DNA of 31,584 nt from Rodentolepis nana (taxonomy: Eukaryota > Platyhelminthes > Cestoda > Cyclophyllidea > Hymenolepididae), in contig UZAE01012406.1 of NCBI GenBank assembly GCA_900617975.1, positions 11,290-42,873 on the forward strand. Direction: 5' to 3'. Position numbers and translations under genes: made by a program. Every line of letters starts with the position of its first letter. Positions within the stretch are counted from its first letter, which is position 1. The notes below the pieces were generated by a model. It saw nothing but the letters and a program-made list of their open reading frames with translations, searched no databases and was not told the origin of the DNA. Below are positions 11,201-21,535 of the stretch, one piece after another.

Positions 11201-12549
11201 AAGCATTATCGGCTGTGGCAACTATATTTGGAGATTTTGTCATAATTACATAAGATCTAAAACAGGAAAACATTTTTCAATCTGAAAGGCTACATCATTG
11301 TTCTAAATTGAGCGTTTCAAACACTAAGACGTGAATTATTCTCTAACTCTAGAGACCACTTAAGTGCCTGACTTTCAAACTTCACCAAGTCGCGTACACG
11401 GTTGGTTAATATAAGACGTAACAAAATGTTAAGGAACAGAGCAACGTTATTGGGTCATTGTCAGGCGCGGCTCACCTCAGTTATTTGATTTAGAATGGGG
11501 CAACTTAGTAGCCAAAGAAATTTTTATCATCTTGCTCTCAAATAGGTCAAACTAGGAAATCACATGTTATGTAATTTTGTCATTCATATCACTCTACTAG
11601 CATTTATGAAGTTAAAAAGATGTTTATCAATAATATATACAACTATATTTGCCTTTTGGGAGTGAACACAACCTTTAATTCTCATTGCATTTTTTCAGCT
11701 GAAGTGTATAGAGCACTACGGTTTCCGAGCATGCCATTTAAATTTTGCCTAAATCTCACGATTTATTATTTAATAATTCTTTTTATATTAACATGGAGAC
11801 AAGCAAACATGCAGAGGAATTGCATGCAGGATAAGAAAGTTAGTGCACCAGCAAATGTGGACCTCCACACCCACCGAGTGAAAACATGAGAGGTTAAAAT
11901 GTGCGACACAAAAGTAGTAAGGCGTGGTAAGCTGAACGCCTGATCTCAGTTCGTTAACTCCAACAATGTCCATTAACCCTACCATTTTCTCACTCCTATA
12001 AATTTACGTCACTGCTTCTACAACGCCATGTTCTTAAAAAGAAATCGTATTACTAGGCATACTTTGAAGTTAACCCTTTGATAAAAGAACGCATTTTAGC
12101 GTTCCGTGTAACGAGAAATATTACATCAAAGTGTGTTGATTACATCCCTTCAGTAATAGAGTTGAGTTGCTTGATAACAAGAGTCGTCTCAATTAGCAGC
12201 AATTTGCAGAGCGTTGTCGACACGGAATTCGCAGAGTGAGAGAAGGTCACCTCACTGACACAATTTTCACATATGCCTCGTATAGCCTATCAGTGAGCGT
12301 GATTGTGCCTCAACTTCAAGCCGGCGGACTTAAAGAAGGCAAAGGACTCTTGTCACGACAATATTAAATCCATTCCTTTTTTGATAAAGTCAATTACAAT
12401 TGGGGGAATTTCGAAATTTCAATATTGAGTTGTAAATAGAGAGAGTGATTTATGGTGTTGAGAATACTTGAAATAGGAAATTCAAAACAGACAAAATTGA
12501 GGCCAATCCATATCGCTAATAAATCAATTTATTTATTAAAATAAACATT

Positions 12550-12690
12550 TTAAAGGACACTCAATACGATACCTTCAACCGCATCTGCGGATTCCTTAGC
12601 ACCATTATCATCTACATCTTTAATTATGACAGTCATGTTGTCTGCGTTAAAAATGCGAATCGTTAAGTTATAACTAACGTTATTATTCAT
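12550..12690 (-). CDS. Possible small ORF or exon (46 codons), unrecognised
   Basis: An ATG at 12690-12688 opens 46 codons to a TAA at 12552-12550. The peptide alternates beta-like and acidic stretches (YNLTIRIF, MTVIIKDVDDNG, then ESADAVEGIVL), which looks more protein-like than neighbouring chance frames. A splice-acceptor-like TTTTTAACGCAG lies inside the frame just before the Asp-Asn-Met codons, so it may be a terminal exon rather than a complete gene. It has a loose, unproven resemblance to the juxtamembrane region of Jagged/Serrate ligands (I-x-V-x-I ... D-D-G-N). No other exon of such a gene is visible nearby. Confidence 0.22.
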   Translation of the reverse strand: MNNNVSYNLTIRIFNADNMTVIIKDVDDNGAKESADAVEGIVLSVL

Positions 12691-13550
12691 TAATTGTTCC
12701 AAATTGGCGAATCAGTCTAATCGCTTTATCGGCGGCATAGATAGTCGCAGGTATTCTTTTAAAATTGGAATTTAAACGCCATTTATTTAGGAATATGGCT
12801 GTTTATAATTTTTTTAATTGTGGAATCAAATATTGCCACATACAGTTAGGCTTGGTTCAACCACAAACATAGAAGATATTTAATTTTTTCCAAGCCAAAG
12901 TCTCTTCACTTGAATGCAAATTATAATAGACATGCCAAAATCCGACTCCTCATGAAAATGTCCAGATGTTTAGATGTCCGAGACAGTATTCGCCATCTCT
13001 CTGGCATATTACCCATTAAATACGATCCAAAAAATTAAATTCTTTCAAAGACAAATAAGTACTGTCATTTATGAATGTACTTATTAATTCATATGCTTGT
13101 CCTGTCTTACTATTAGGGTGGCAATATTCCATTGAGTTCCCTATATGACTAGCTAAAGAACATCGACCGCCGAGCATTCTAATCTTATTATTCTGACTCG
13201 GTGTCAATGCTTAGTTACGTATTCATCAATTGCGTTGAATATTTTACAAGTAAAATAGATATTTTGCACAAAGTAAGCCATTAATCCTAGCTTTATGCAA
13301 TGGTTACTTGAGGGTTGGATGTTGAATACGCAGGTTGTGGAAAGGATTGCAAACAAACTCCATTTGTGATTATCAACTGATTTGACAAAAGTTCTTGAGG
13401 GTGATTACCATATAAATTTGCCAGTGTTGTCACTGTTTTATATAATCTATATATTTATTATTTTTGCATGTATATATAATCTTCTATATTGTATATTATA
13501 TGTATTTCGAAGTTTTGCATTGACTCAACGTTAAATACTAAAAATAAACA
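12691..13550. other. Intergenic, no gene supported
   Basis: AT-rich stretch. A 63-codon - strand frame at 13016-13207 has no recognisable domain. TA-rich tracts lie at 13440-13500, downstream of the next CAP locus. Confidence 0.4.
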
Positions 13551-13551
13551 T

Positions 13552-13615
13552 TACAATAAATAAATCGATGATAAAACAAAAATTTGTCATGTGCCCAATG
13601 AATGAAGCAAAATTA
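13552..13615. repeat. Duplicated 3' flank of CAP locus B
   Basis: GATGATAAAACAAAAATTTG and the following CCCAATGAATGAAGCAAAA match the 3' flanks of loci A (4024-4090) and C (19188-19250). Confidence 0.6.
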
Positions 13616-13703
13616 AATAGTACATTTTAGCAGCTTGTCTAATTCCAAGGTTACATTAAAGTGTCGTCGTTCTATTAATTGGGTGTCTAATACTTTGTCC
13701 TAT

Positions 13704-14917
13704 CTATTTGGAAGAATAGCATAATTTGTTATCACATCTTGTTCCTTTTGGACAGTTACTGCAACTTTCACCATTTTCATACGATTCACATGCCTCCAAA
13801 TCTGCTCTTAAGTGAAAATATCAAAATGTTTTATTTCATAAAGTGAACTTTTAATTGGTATTAAAGTATTTGATACACAACTTACGGAGCCTGATAAAGG
13901 CAAACAGGCTCCGGTAAATGCGGAATATGGTTATTACATGCATCAACCGCACACGCGACACCGTTTGAACGAGCCCAAATCATCTAATTTAAACATTCTT
14001 AATGTAATTTTGAGAATTCAAAATATTATTAAGCGCCTAACTAACTTACGTTCATGTAATGTTAGCAAAATTGACTACAATTGCAAGCATTAAGTTTTAT
14101 GTCGTAATGCTCCACACCCTGGAACCATTTGTAGATAATATGCGAAAATTGACACTTGAGAGACTTTAAGTTATATAAGTATTTCGACCGTCACTTGTAT
14201 CATTTATGCATGTTTTGGCAGAATTTTCAGCCAATGCTTCCATCCCTTGATTGTATCTCTGAAGACGGCATTGCAAATGTTGTTATTAAGAAAATGCAAT
14301 CAAAATGTTGATGTTGATCTCTTTGGATTCCTATGATTATGTCTGTAAAAATTAACGCTTTCAATTCGTTTATTTAACTGATTTGTCGCAACTCGACATT
14401 TTGTTTGCATAGCCTTCTTGAGATAAAAGAATGCACTGCCAATTGTTCACTTTGGCCTTTTTTATTTTTAATTTAAATTCTTCATGCGCTTTTTGGGATT
14501 AAGTTTAATTAAGTGTCCAACCAACTAGCGTTCATGAAATGGTGGAAAAATTGACAGTTATTATAAACGTTAAGTTTGGAGTCATAATTTCCAACTTCTT
14601 ATAATCATTTATTAATAAAATGTGAAAAATTGACAGTTAAGATTTCCTTAGTGGCATTTGTATTTCCTCCCTCCATTGTACCATTTCTCCATGCCTGAGC
14701 AAAATTATTATTCTAAAATTTCATTGCATTCCCTAAATAAGGCTGAACCGCTTATAAATTAAACGCATTTAAAATATAAAAGTGTTTGAAAATTACTTTC
14801 CCCAACATATTTGATGATGAAGGAGAGATGCGAATAAGAACAGTATTATGATGGTCTGTAATGCGTTCTAGAAAAAGTTAGGGTAGAAATAAATCAGCGA
14901 ATGGATTCTTTTCACAA
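13704..14917 (-). pseudogene. Decayed CAP-domain locus B with two exon-2 copies
   Basis: Read 5' to 3' on the - strand: an exon-1 relic (14917-14797) with HNTVLIRISPSSSNM-like sequence and a GTAATT donor as in gene A, but ATG changed to TTG and an immediate stop; a badly decayed exon 2 (14732-14530) whose donor is now GC; a second exon 2 (14258-14050); exon 3 (13983-13886); and exon 4 (13806-13704). The second exon 2 is 209 nt against 210 in gene A, consistent with a one-base deletion, and has TAA stops at 14168-14166 and 14064-14062. Exons 3 (MIWARSNGVACAVDAC) and 4 (YENGESCSNC) remain open with good GT-AG borders. The order suggests either exon-2 duplication in one gene or two genes whose facing parts were lost. 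It cannot encode a CAP protein as it stands. Confidence 0.8.
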
Positions 14918-15230
14918 TTATCTAACTTAAGGCTTTGATAACATACGCGATATCTTTTTTATGCTGATTATCAATCTAAATACAAATTTCTGTGAACTGA
15001 TTCGCTCCAAACACGGTACTTTGCTACTACACGACAATTTTCATCTTAAGATTAGTGTAAATAAAGTAGAAAGCAGATGGAATAAGCAGCATGTCAAATA
15101 GTTCACCTCTATAATGCGCAGGTACTTTGTGAATTTTTGAACTTAAAGGAAAAAACTGTTCTGCTAATACAATGCATTGGTTGTGCAAGGTTTTTTACCC
15201 TTAAACTATTGCATGCCATCACATGAACCT
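14918..15230. repeat. 5' flank of CAP locus B, partly homologous to locus A
   Basis: A TATA-like GCATAAAAAAG lies on the - strand at 14954-14964. Upstream of it, TAAGCAGCATG (about 15090) aligns with AAAGCAGCATG upstream of gene A (about 5131), and CCAAACACGGTACTTTGCTA aligns with CCGAACACAGTACAGTGCTA upstream of locus C. No coding sequence is seen. Confidence 0.5.
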
Positions 15231-17958
15231 ATTGTTACGCCCATGATCAATTCAAGATGTCAAGCTATTTAAATTCTAGTAATAATTTGCTTGAAAGAAT
15301 AAGTACTGCGGTAAAGAAAAAAAAACATTCCTAATGGAGTGTAGAAAGTTTGTGTTCAAAGTAAAGATTTTTTTAGAAATATCAGGATTTGAGCTAAAAC
15401 ACATTGCTAATTCAGGACGCAAATCGGTGAGAATTTGGAAGCAATCAAAGCTACAATCACAAAACATGTACACAGTAGAGCATTTAAATGCCTGAAAGGT
15501 TAACAATTCTCACTTTCTACTGAAAGTACCAGGGTGAATAGTTTTTCTTCGTATTCCAGGTTTTTTTAAACAATGAGGACATATTTTGCGCTATCCGAGC
15601 CTTTAATCGTTTTCAGTTTGTCTTTTTTGTAATAATCTAATTTTAATTTTGTTCGTTGTCATAATCTATACAATCACCTTATGATTTGAGTCTATTTAAA
15701 TTCGAGCTGAGTAAACGCAAATTGATGCAGCAAGTGCCACAGAGTTTTTTACTTGGTAATATACGTACATTTCGCAAGTGCCAAATAAGTCAACAATAGT
15801 AAGCATATTTATTGAAAATTTAAGGCTGATACAGAAACAAAAACTGGATTTTCAGCATATTATAATCAATAATTACGTTTTAAATGCTATCTTTTCATCA
15901 ATCATCAAGGAGTTATATTTGAAAATACCACCTTCCTTGAGCATAGCAAAACTTTCTTGATATCGAACTTGACATTTATTAATATTTAGTGAAAGATGAA
16001 CAACTATCTATAATTTAATCAACTATATTAGTTTTAATTCGCATACATAATTTACCACAAACAATTACAGTTGTAAAACGAAATTTATAATAAGTCAATC
16101 AGATAATGTAACACAAAATGTAATTGCAAATGAAAGCATCACGAAAAATAAGTTCATAGTTTTAATTTGATACAAATATTGTTTGATTCATTATATTCAA
16201 TCACTCAATCTGTAAGAAATGAAGTAAATCGCGGTTGATCTAAAAGTATAATGCGATTTGCTTGCAGCACTCAGTCTGATAAGAGAGTTTCGTATTTCCT
16301 CATGTTTAAGATTTAAAAGCAAAGCGGTTGATCTCTTACATTTAATTAAAAATATTTGTGTATTTTCAGCCATGTTATGATTGTTTCGTAGCTCTATCAA
16401 TACTGTGTATAGAAAAAAATGAAAAAATGGTAAATGAAAAGTGATTTTAACAAAAGAATTGAACTAATATTACGAGAGTTCGATTTTCAATTGAGTTTCG
16501 ATTGTTTTATTTTTTTAATAAATTATAGCTAAGCTAGTAAAATTGAATCAGTAATTATTTAGCTAGCAAATGTGAATTTCGAATAAATGCCATTTATTTA
16601 TGAACCAGCTCTATTGGCGCATCTATCCGCCAGCCAAATAATATAATTATTCTAAGAAGAACAATTTCACAAAATTAAAAATTATATTCTCAAACGGCTT
16701 AAGTAAAAGAAGTCATTTTCTATTCATGTCAATTATCAATTACCTTTATCGAATCCTTTGAACATAGCCACTAAACTTTAATTTCGAGTTTAGTAAAACC
16801 GTTTAGGTGACACATAATTTTTGAATTAACAAAGAATAGTATTCACTTTATTTTTCACAATCGAAAATGCCTTGTTTTAACGCCAAATTATAATGAGCAA
16901 GCAAGGAAAACGACTTCTTTCATGAAGGTTTAGTTGCTAAGACGCCGGAGATTGTACTCGACTTCTCACTCGTATATTGTTCCATTAGAAATATATAATT
17001 AAATTGATGAAAAGGCAATCAAATACACTTATTAATGTCTAAGTCCGCTCTGTATTATCCTTTGAATGACAATACTCTATCTCTGGCTTGCATGACTGGC
17101 TAAACAAAGCAAGTGATGAGTATGTCCAACACATCTCCCTCTCTGCATTCTAATACAGGCATCCCAAAACTGTGCTACACTTATTTTGTGTTCCAAACTT
17201 GCATTAAATGTGAAATAGCTAAAACTGTCATTTGGCACTAAGTTTACCTTTTGGGTCAACTTTTATACAATATTGAATGGCGATGGGTGGAGAATATGCA
17301 TGATTTGAAGGGCGATTTTGATCAAATTTCAGTTTTGATTGGCACATGATTGGGCCAAGGAATCTGCAATTTTTCAAATTATAATAAAAGGAGCCGTTCC
17401 ATAGACATATTCTTCAAGAAAATAGTTTATAGTTTATTTTGATCAATATGGTAAGTATATTCAAGTCAATGCTGGTTTCTCGATAGCTATTTAGATGCAG
17501 CTATTTTTTTTAAAAACGATGTTTGAACGTGCAAAAGGATATTCTCTTAAGTTTAGACAATATAATTTTAAATAGAGCTACCATTATATTTAGTCAAAAA
17601 AGTAAAATTCATTTTTAAGAAATTATACGTCAAGGAACTAGTTATGGTAAAAATATTGAATTTCTGATCAAAAATGTGGTATATATGATCAACTGATTCA
17701 CTCTTTCCAATTACCTTTTTTCGCCAAAATCCAATTTAATAGTAGCTAAAATGTGATGTTCTGAGATCTACACCAATCAAAGATGGAGGGTACAATCTAT
17801 GTAATTGTAATGAACCGAAATTTGCAAGAGCAAATGATTCTGAGCCATTTGCATATTGAAGAGGAAAATGACTTCCCATATGTAAGATGATACATTCAAT
17901 AAAACGGAGAAAGCATTGTAAGCGCCAAATTGAGTTTCGTTAAGCCGTTTTCATTTTT
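15231..17958. other. Intergenic, no gene supported
   Basis: About 2.7 kb of AT-rich DNA. Frames such as 15276-15506 and 16197-16400 have no recognisable domain. No RNA gene or repeat is seen. Confidence 0.42.
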
Positions 17959-17974
17959 AACAAAGTCAGGTGTT

Positions 17975-18284
17975 ATTTATTTGTTTATATCAAATGGCAG
18001 GCGTTTTTATGGTTATCATTAGCCCTTTAGTTAACTTCAGGCTTCACAGAGGGGAAGGAACATCAAAGTGAAAAAAAGTCGAGAAGGGGGGCACTGAAGA
18101 GTGTTTCAAAGACGAAGGTTGGAAATTTAGAAAACATGTGATGTAGCACTGTGGAATTGGTTGAGTATGTCATACAGTGGGGTCATGGTAGTTTGAAGTC
18201 AATTGCCGGTTAATAGACTTTTTTGCCGTATGAGTATACGTTGCGCAGGATGTACCACGTAGAGATAAGTCTATCGCACACCCC
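17975..18284 (-). mobile_element. SINE-like copy 3 (3' half of the composite)
   Basis: About 310 bp, from the GGGG start at 18284 to the AAATAAC tail. It lost a few bases relative to the 5679-6013 copy around TTTGAAGTCAATTGCCGGTT. It supplies the 3' end used for insertion of the composite. Confidence 0.82.
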
Positions 18285-18498
18285 ACATAAAAGAAATTGT
18301 TTCGGAAAGATTGCAAGGAGTACACATCACGTAGGGAATTCCAGATGATGGTCAGTTTGGAAGGGACACGTTACTTTCTCCATTGCATGCAAAATTACAT
18401 TTGTTTATTTCATCATGGATATTGGGCTAGGTTGTAGGATTTCATTAACAATGCACACTCAACTAAATAGTCCACTTTCGTATGTTAGATACAGAAGA
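18285..18498. other. Spacer carried between the two SINE copies
   Basis: About 214 bp with no similarity that I can see to the rest of the window. Under the transduction model it is DNA copied from the source locus and should have a match elsewhere in the genome. Confidence 0.5.
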
Positions 18499-18817
18499 TT
18501 TAATTATTTCAAATGGCAAGCGTTTTGCTAGTTATCATTAGCCCTTTAGCTGACTTCGGGCTTCACAGGGGGAAGGAACATCAAAGTAATAGAAAGTCGA
18601 GAGATGGGGAACAGAAGTGTGATTTACAGTTGTAAAAGAGACTGAAACAAAGGCAGAGAAAAAGTAGGATGATTACTGCAGAAGTGGTTGAATATGGCAT
18701 CCAGTGGGGTTATGGTAGTTTGAAGTCCGAAGTCAACTGCCGAATAATAGACTTTTTGCCGTATGAATATAAGTTGCCTAGGGTGCACAACGTGGAGGTA
18801 AGTCTATCGCACACCCC
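18499..18817 (-). mobile_element. SINE-like copy 4 (5' half of the composite)
   Basis: About 319 bp, full length at its 5' end (18817). Its 3' tail is only AATTAAATC, weaker than the AAAT repeats elsewhere, in keeping with read-through past it. Confidence 0.82.
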
Positions 18818-18833
18818 AACAAAGTCAGGTGTT

Positions 18834-19187
18834 GTGACTAACAAATTAGTCAAATAAAATTATCGAAATCTTTCACCTGCAGAGAAAATTTCCAAATCCA
18901 ACGAAATCTGTATCCTGAACATATGCATATCATGCATTAATTAAACTCCTAATGAAGCATTCACCTACCAAAAGTGTGTTAATTATGTTCCGAATCAAGT
19001 TGCACAAAACCGCTTCAATTTCAAGCGAAGTGAGATGCTATGACAAACCATTCGGTCAAAGCAAAACAGGTTGATAGATTTCGCTTATATATATATATAT
19101 CATACTGAACTTATGCGTCTAATGAGCATTCGGAAAACACAAATGCTATTGAAAAGGTTCTTTGCTTCCATTTCACCACTCAACTCT
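18834..19187. other. Intergenic with (TA)n tract
   Basis: A TA microsatellite lies at 19086-19100. Nothing else is recognised. Confidence 0.5.
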
Positions 19188-19250
19188 AAAAATAAATCCA
19201 TTGCTGATAAAACAATAGTAACCATGGACATATATAGGAAATGAAGCAAA
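19188..19250. repeat. Duplicated 3' flank of CAP locus C
   Basis: AATAAATCCATTGCTGATAA, then AACAATAG and GGAAATGAAGCAAAC, match the 3' flanks of loci A and B. Confidence 0.62.
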
Positions 19251-19304
19251 CTAATTATACTTTATCACTTAATTCGGTTTATTCTAAATGAAAGTTTAGT
19301 GCAA

Positions 19305-20059
19305 TCAGTTAATTGATTGACAGTTAAATACTTTGTCATGCCTAGTTTTAGGAAGGCACACTTTGCCAATGCAATCAAATCGTGTTGGATAGCTACTGCA
19401 ACACGCACCACTTTTATAAGATTCACATGCCTCAAGATCGGCGCTTAAATGGAAAAATTGACAGTTCAACCATTTCATAAAAGGACATTAACCTGGTATT
19501 GGATTATTTGGTGATCGATTTACGGAGTTCGATAGTGATAAACATGCAGAATTACAGGAGATGATAATTGTTCTCATCCAACACCGTTCAAATGTGCCCA
19601 AATCATCTAATGCGAAAATTCTTTAAGCGAATTTGATTAGAAAATACAGTTAAGCGTCAGACCAACTAACGTTCATGTAATGTTTGCAGAATTGACTGCC
19701 ATTACAAGCATTAAGTTCGAAGTCATAGTGAAAAAACTCCTTGAACCATTTATATATTATATGCGAAAAATTGACACCTGAGAGTCCGTCAGTAACATAA
19801 GTATTGCGACCGTCAGTTTTATCAACCTTACATGTTTGAACAAACGTCTCAGCCAAGACAGGGGTGAAAGTATTTGCGAAAATACGCTCAGAATATAAAG
19901 GCATTTGGAAATTATCAAGGCCAGCATATTTGACGCTGGGGGAGAGTCACCACCACAAAAACCATAGTGATTGTTTTTGATGTCTGCACAATTCTTTTCA
20001 GACAGTGCTCGAGCAAAAATTGGATAGAAATAAACCAGCAACTTAATTATTTTTAGCAT
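19305..20059 (-). pseudogene. Decayed CAP-domain locus C
   Basis: Exon 1 (20059-19916, 144 nt as in gene A) starts MLKIIKLLVYFYPIFARA, a signal-peptide-like leader, and reaches SPPASNM. Its donor is now AT instead of GT, and intron 1 is reduced to about 17-20 nt, so the frame is lost between exons 1 and 2. Exon 2 (about 19898-19671) carries DGRNTYV, KWFKEFFHYD and CKHYMN, retaining the Glu and His that gene A lost, with a GTTAGT donor. Exon 3 (19606-19524) is 83 nt against 110, a 27-nt in-frame deletion, and has TGA at 19576-19574 in place of the conserved Cys codon. Exon 4 (19443-19305) is open but longer than in the sister copies. A 104-codon frame running through the broken junction is not a functional start. 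It cannot make a full CAP domain. Confidence 0.8.
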
Positions 20060-20096
20060 ATTGCAACTCAAATGCTCGGGAACGTATGAAAAGTCT

Positions 20097-20104
20097 CTTT
20101 TATG
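20097..20104 (-). promoter_or_regulatory. TATA-like box of decayed CAP locus C
   Basis: CATAAAAG on the - strand sits 38 nt before the start codon, the same spacing as CATATAAGG in gene A. It is probably a remnant of the shared core promoter. Confidence 0.48.
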
Positions 20105-20262
20105 TTGCGGTTAAATAAAATGATCATTCTATGTAAAACGATTAAGTCCGAACACAGTACAGTGCTACTTATTGGGTGCTTAAGATAGGTTACAAAGGAG
20201 AAAAGTATTTTATTTTTTGCTTTACTGTTATGTACTTTGGTAGAAAGAAAAAAATAAGATTC

Positions 20263-20490
20263 CTTTTTTGAAAATATTTATTGCATTCGAGGTCGATAAT
20301 GACAGTTGAATTATGAAAATTTTGAAACCTGATTAGTGATTTGTAAAGTGATGGAGTGATAGGTTGAAGTGAGGACACTTTGAAAGTGTGGAGGTGAGTT
20401 GAGAGGCCCCGGAGCCAATAGGTATTAAAGGCGTATATATCTCTAAAGATATATTATTGAGTTGGTATATGATATATAAAATTCAATTTT
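20263..20490. repeat. Duplicated 5' flank of CAP locus C
   Basis: Imperfect but collinear match to 5213-5450 upstream of gene A, including the CATTCGAGGT, GATTAGTGA and ATATATTATTGA-type landmarks. Confidence 0.6.
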
Positions 20491-21397
20491 ATTAACCCGA
20501 TCTTAAACCCGCGTCACCCCCAAGAGATAACAAAAAATTTAATTAGGATAACACATAGACTATCATCGCTTCAAAGTTGCAAATAACGTAAAAGTCGAAG
20601 TTATCATCGAAAAATTGTCCAAACGTGTAGCATATTCAGACGAAAACGATTCTAACATCTTAGAGATGGGATCGATAGTAGTAGACATTCTATCACCCCC
20701 TCTTCTCTGTAGTGAAGAAGTCTCCCTGTTATATGTCCATGTACGAATATGTTAGCATTAAAATATTTGAGCCAACTTGAAGAAGATGATTCAATCACCC
20801 AATTGAATGTTGATAAATGACTTCTCTTGAAACAGATACAAGGGTAATAGAATGCCCTTCACAGTTAGTCATCTTATACATCCATGGAAAATTCTCTCTG
20901 CTTCAATATCACAGCTTTAATTTTGGAGAAACTGTAGTTCCCAATGTTCATAAGTACATTTACTACTTACATGATTGCGTATTTGGCATGCAAAGTGCGA
21001 TAAGCATATCTTCAAAATATTACACTCGGAGTGTTTAAATTTCACCACAGTTGAAATTTATGTCTATTCGGCAAGACAAAATGGTATAAACGCCTACTAT
21101 TTGGGCCTATTTGACCATAAAATGAATTTAAAGATCTGCAAACACTTTCTGCCTTTACATTTGCTACTTTCAAATTCAAAATAGCCTGAAAAGAAATATC
21201 TATAATGATTGCGTAGTTTAGAACAATTTCAATTAGACTAAATAATGGTAATCAGTTTTTTAAGTAATTAACAAATTATGGTTTCACAATTGAAATTTTT
21301 AATTATTATCACTATGTGAATTTAAATTCATCATTAAATTTAGATGCCAATTCAATTAAACTTGAAACATTAATGCAGGTAATGTAATTACAATGTA
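20491..21397. other. Intergenic, no gene supported
   Basis: Two overlapping + frames (20817-21038 and 20975-21184) have no domain or splice context. Nothing else is recognised. Confidence 0.42.
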
Positions 21398-21532
21398 TGA
21401 GAATCAACCAAGAGGTTTCTACGAAACACCCATTGAGGCATTAAGACTGCTATTGTTTGGAGATGCTATTGTAGGTGTTCGCCATGTCTCCCGTTACGAA
21501 CAAGGTTGTGATGAGTGAGGATTTGTGATGTG
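21398..21532 (+). repeat. Dispersed repeat family R, copy R3
   Basis: The best-preserved copy. It starts GAGAATCAACCAAGAGG, has CACCCATTGAGGCATTAAGA and GGTGTTCGCCATGTCTCCCG in the middle, and ends GAGGATTTGTGATGTGTAAA. The next copy lies in inverted orientation immediately after it. Confidence 0.55.
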
Positions 21533-21535
21533 TAA

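Larger units (their letters stand above)
6031..12549. other. Long intergenic stretch with two dispersed-repeat copies
   Basis: About 6.5 kb of AT-rich DNA. Apart from the repeat copies at 6595-6718 and 8078-8205, I find no supportable gene. Open frames of 60-89 codons (for example 6832-7077, 8751-9005, 9315-9524, 11620-11889) have no domain, no signal of selection that I can see and no plausible splice partners. Confidence 0.45.
17975..18817 (-). mobile_element. Composite SINE insertion: two SINE copies and spacer inside one target-site duplication
   Basis: A perfect 16-bp direct repeat, AACAAAGTCAGGTGTT, lies at 17959-17974 and 18818-18833. Inside it, on the - strand, are one SINE copy (18817 to about 18499), about 214 bp of unrelated DNA (18498-18285) and a second SINE copy (18284-17975). 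Neither SINE has its own flanking duplication, but the pair does. The simplest reading is a transcript that started in the upstream SINE, ran through its weak tail (AATTAAATC) into flanking DNA, and used the tail of a downstream SINE to prime one 843-nt insertion. Both copies share the GGGGTGTGCGATAGACTTA-type 5' end and the LINE-like 3' end. A frame over 18669-18857 is incidental. Confidence 0.8.

Noticed and set aside
11620..11985. Overlapping + and - frames of 89 and 65 codons
   Set aside because: No recognisable domain, composition as expected for AT-rich DNA, no consistent splice sites.
13016..13207. 63-codon - strand frame with several Cys and Gly
   Set aside because: No family resemblance and no link to the small ORF downstream could be shown.
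19757..20071. 104-codon - strand frame with a signal-peptide-like start
   Set aside because: It is exon 1 of decayed CAP locus C read through the lost donor into the wrong frame of exon 2.
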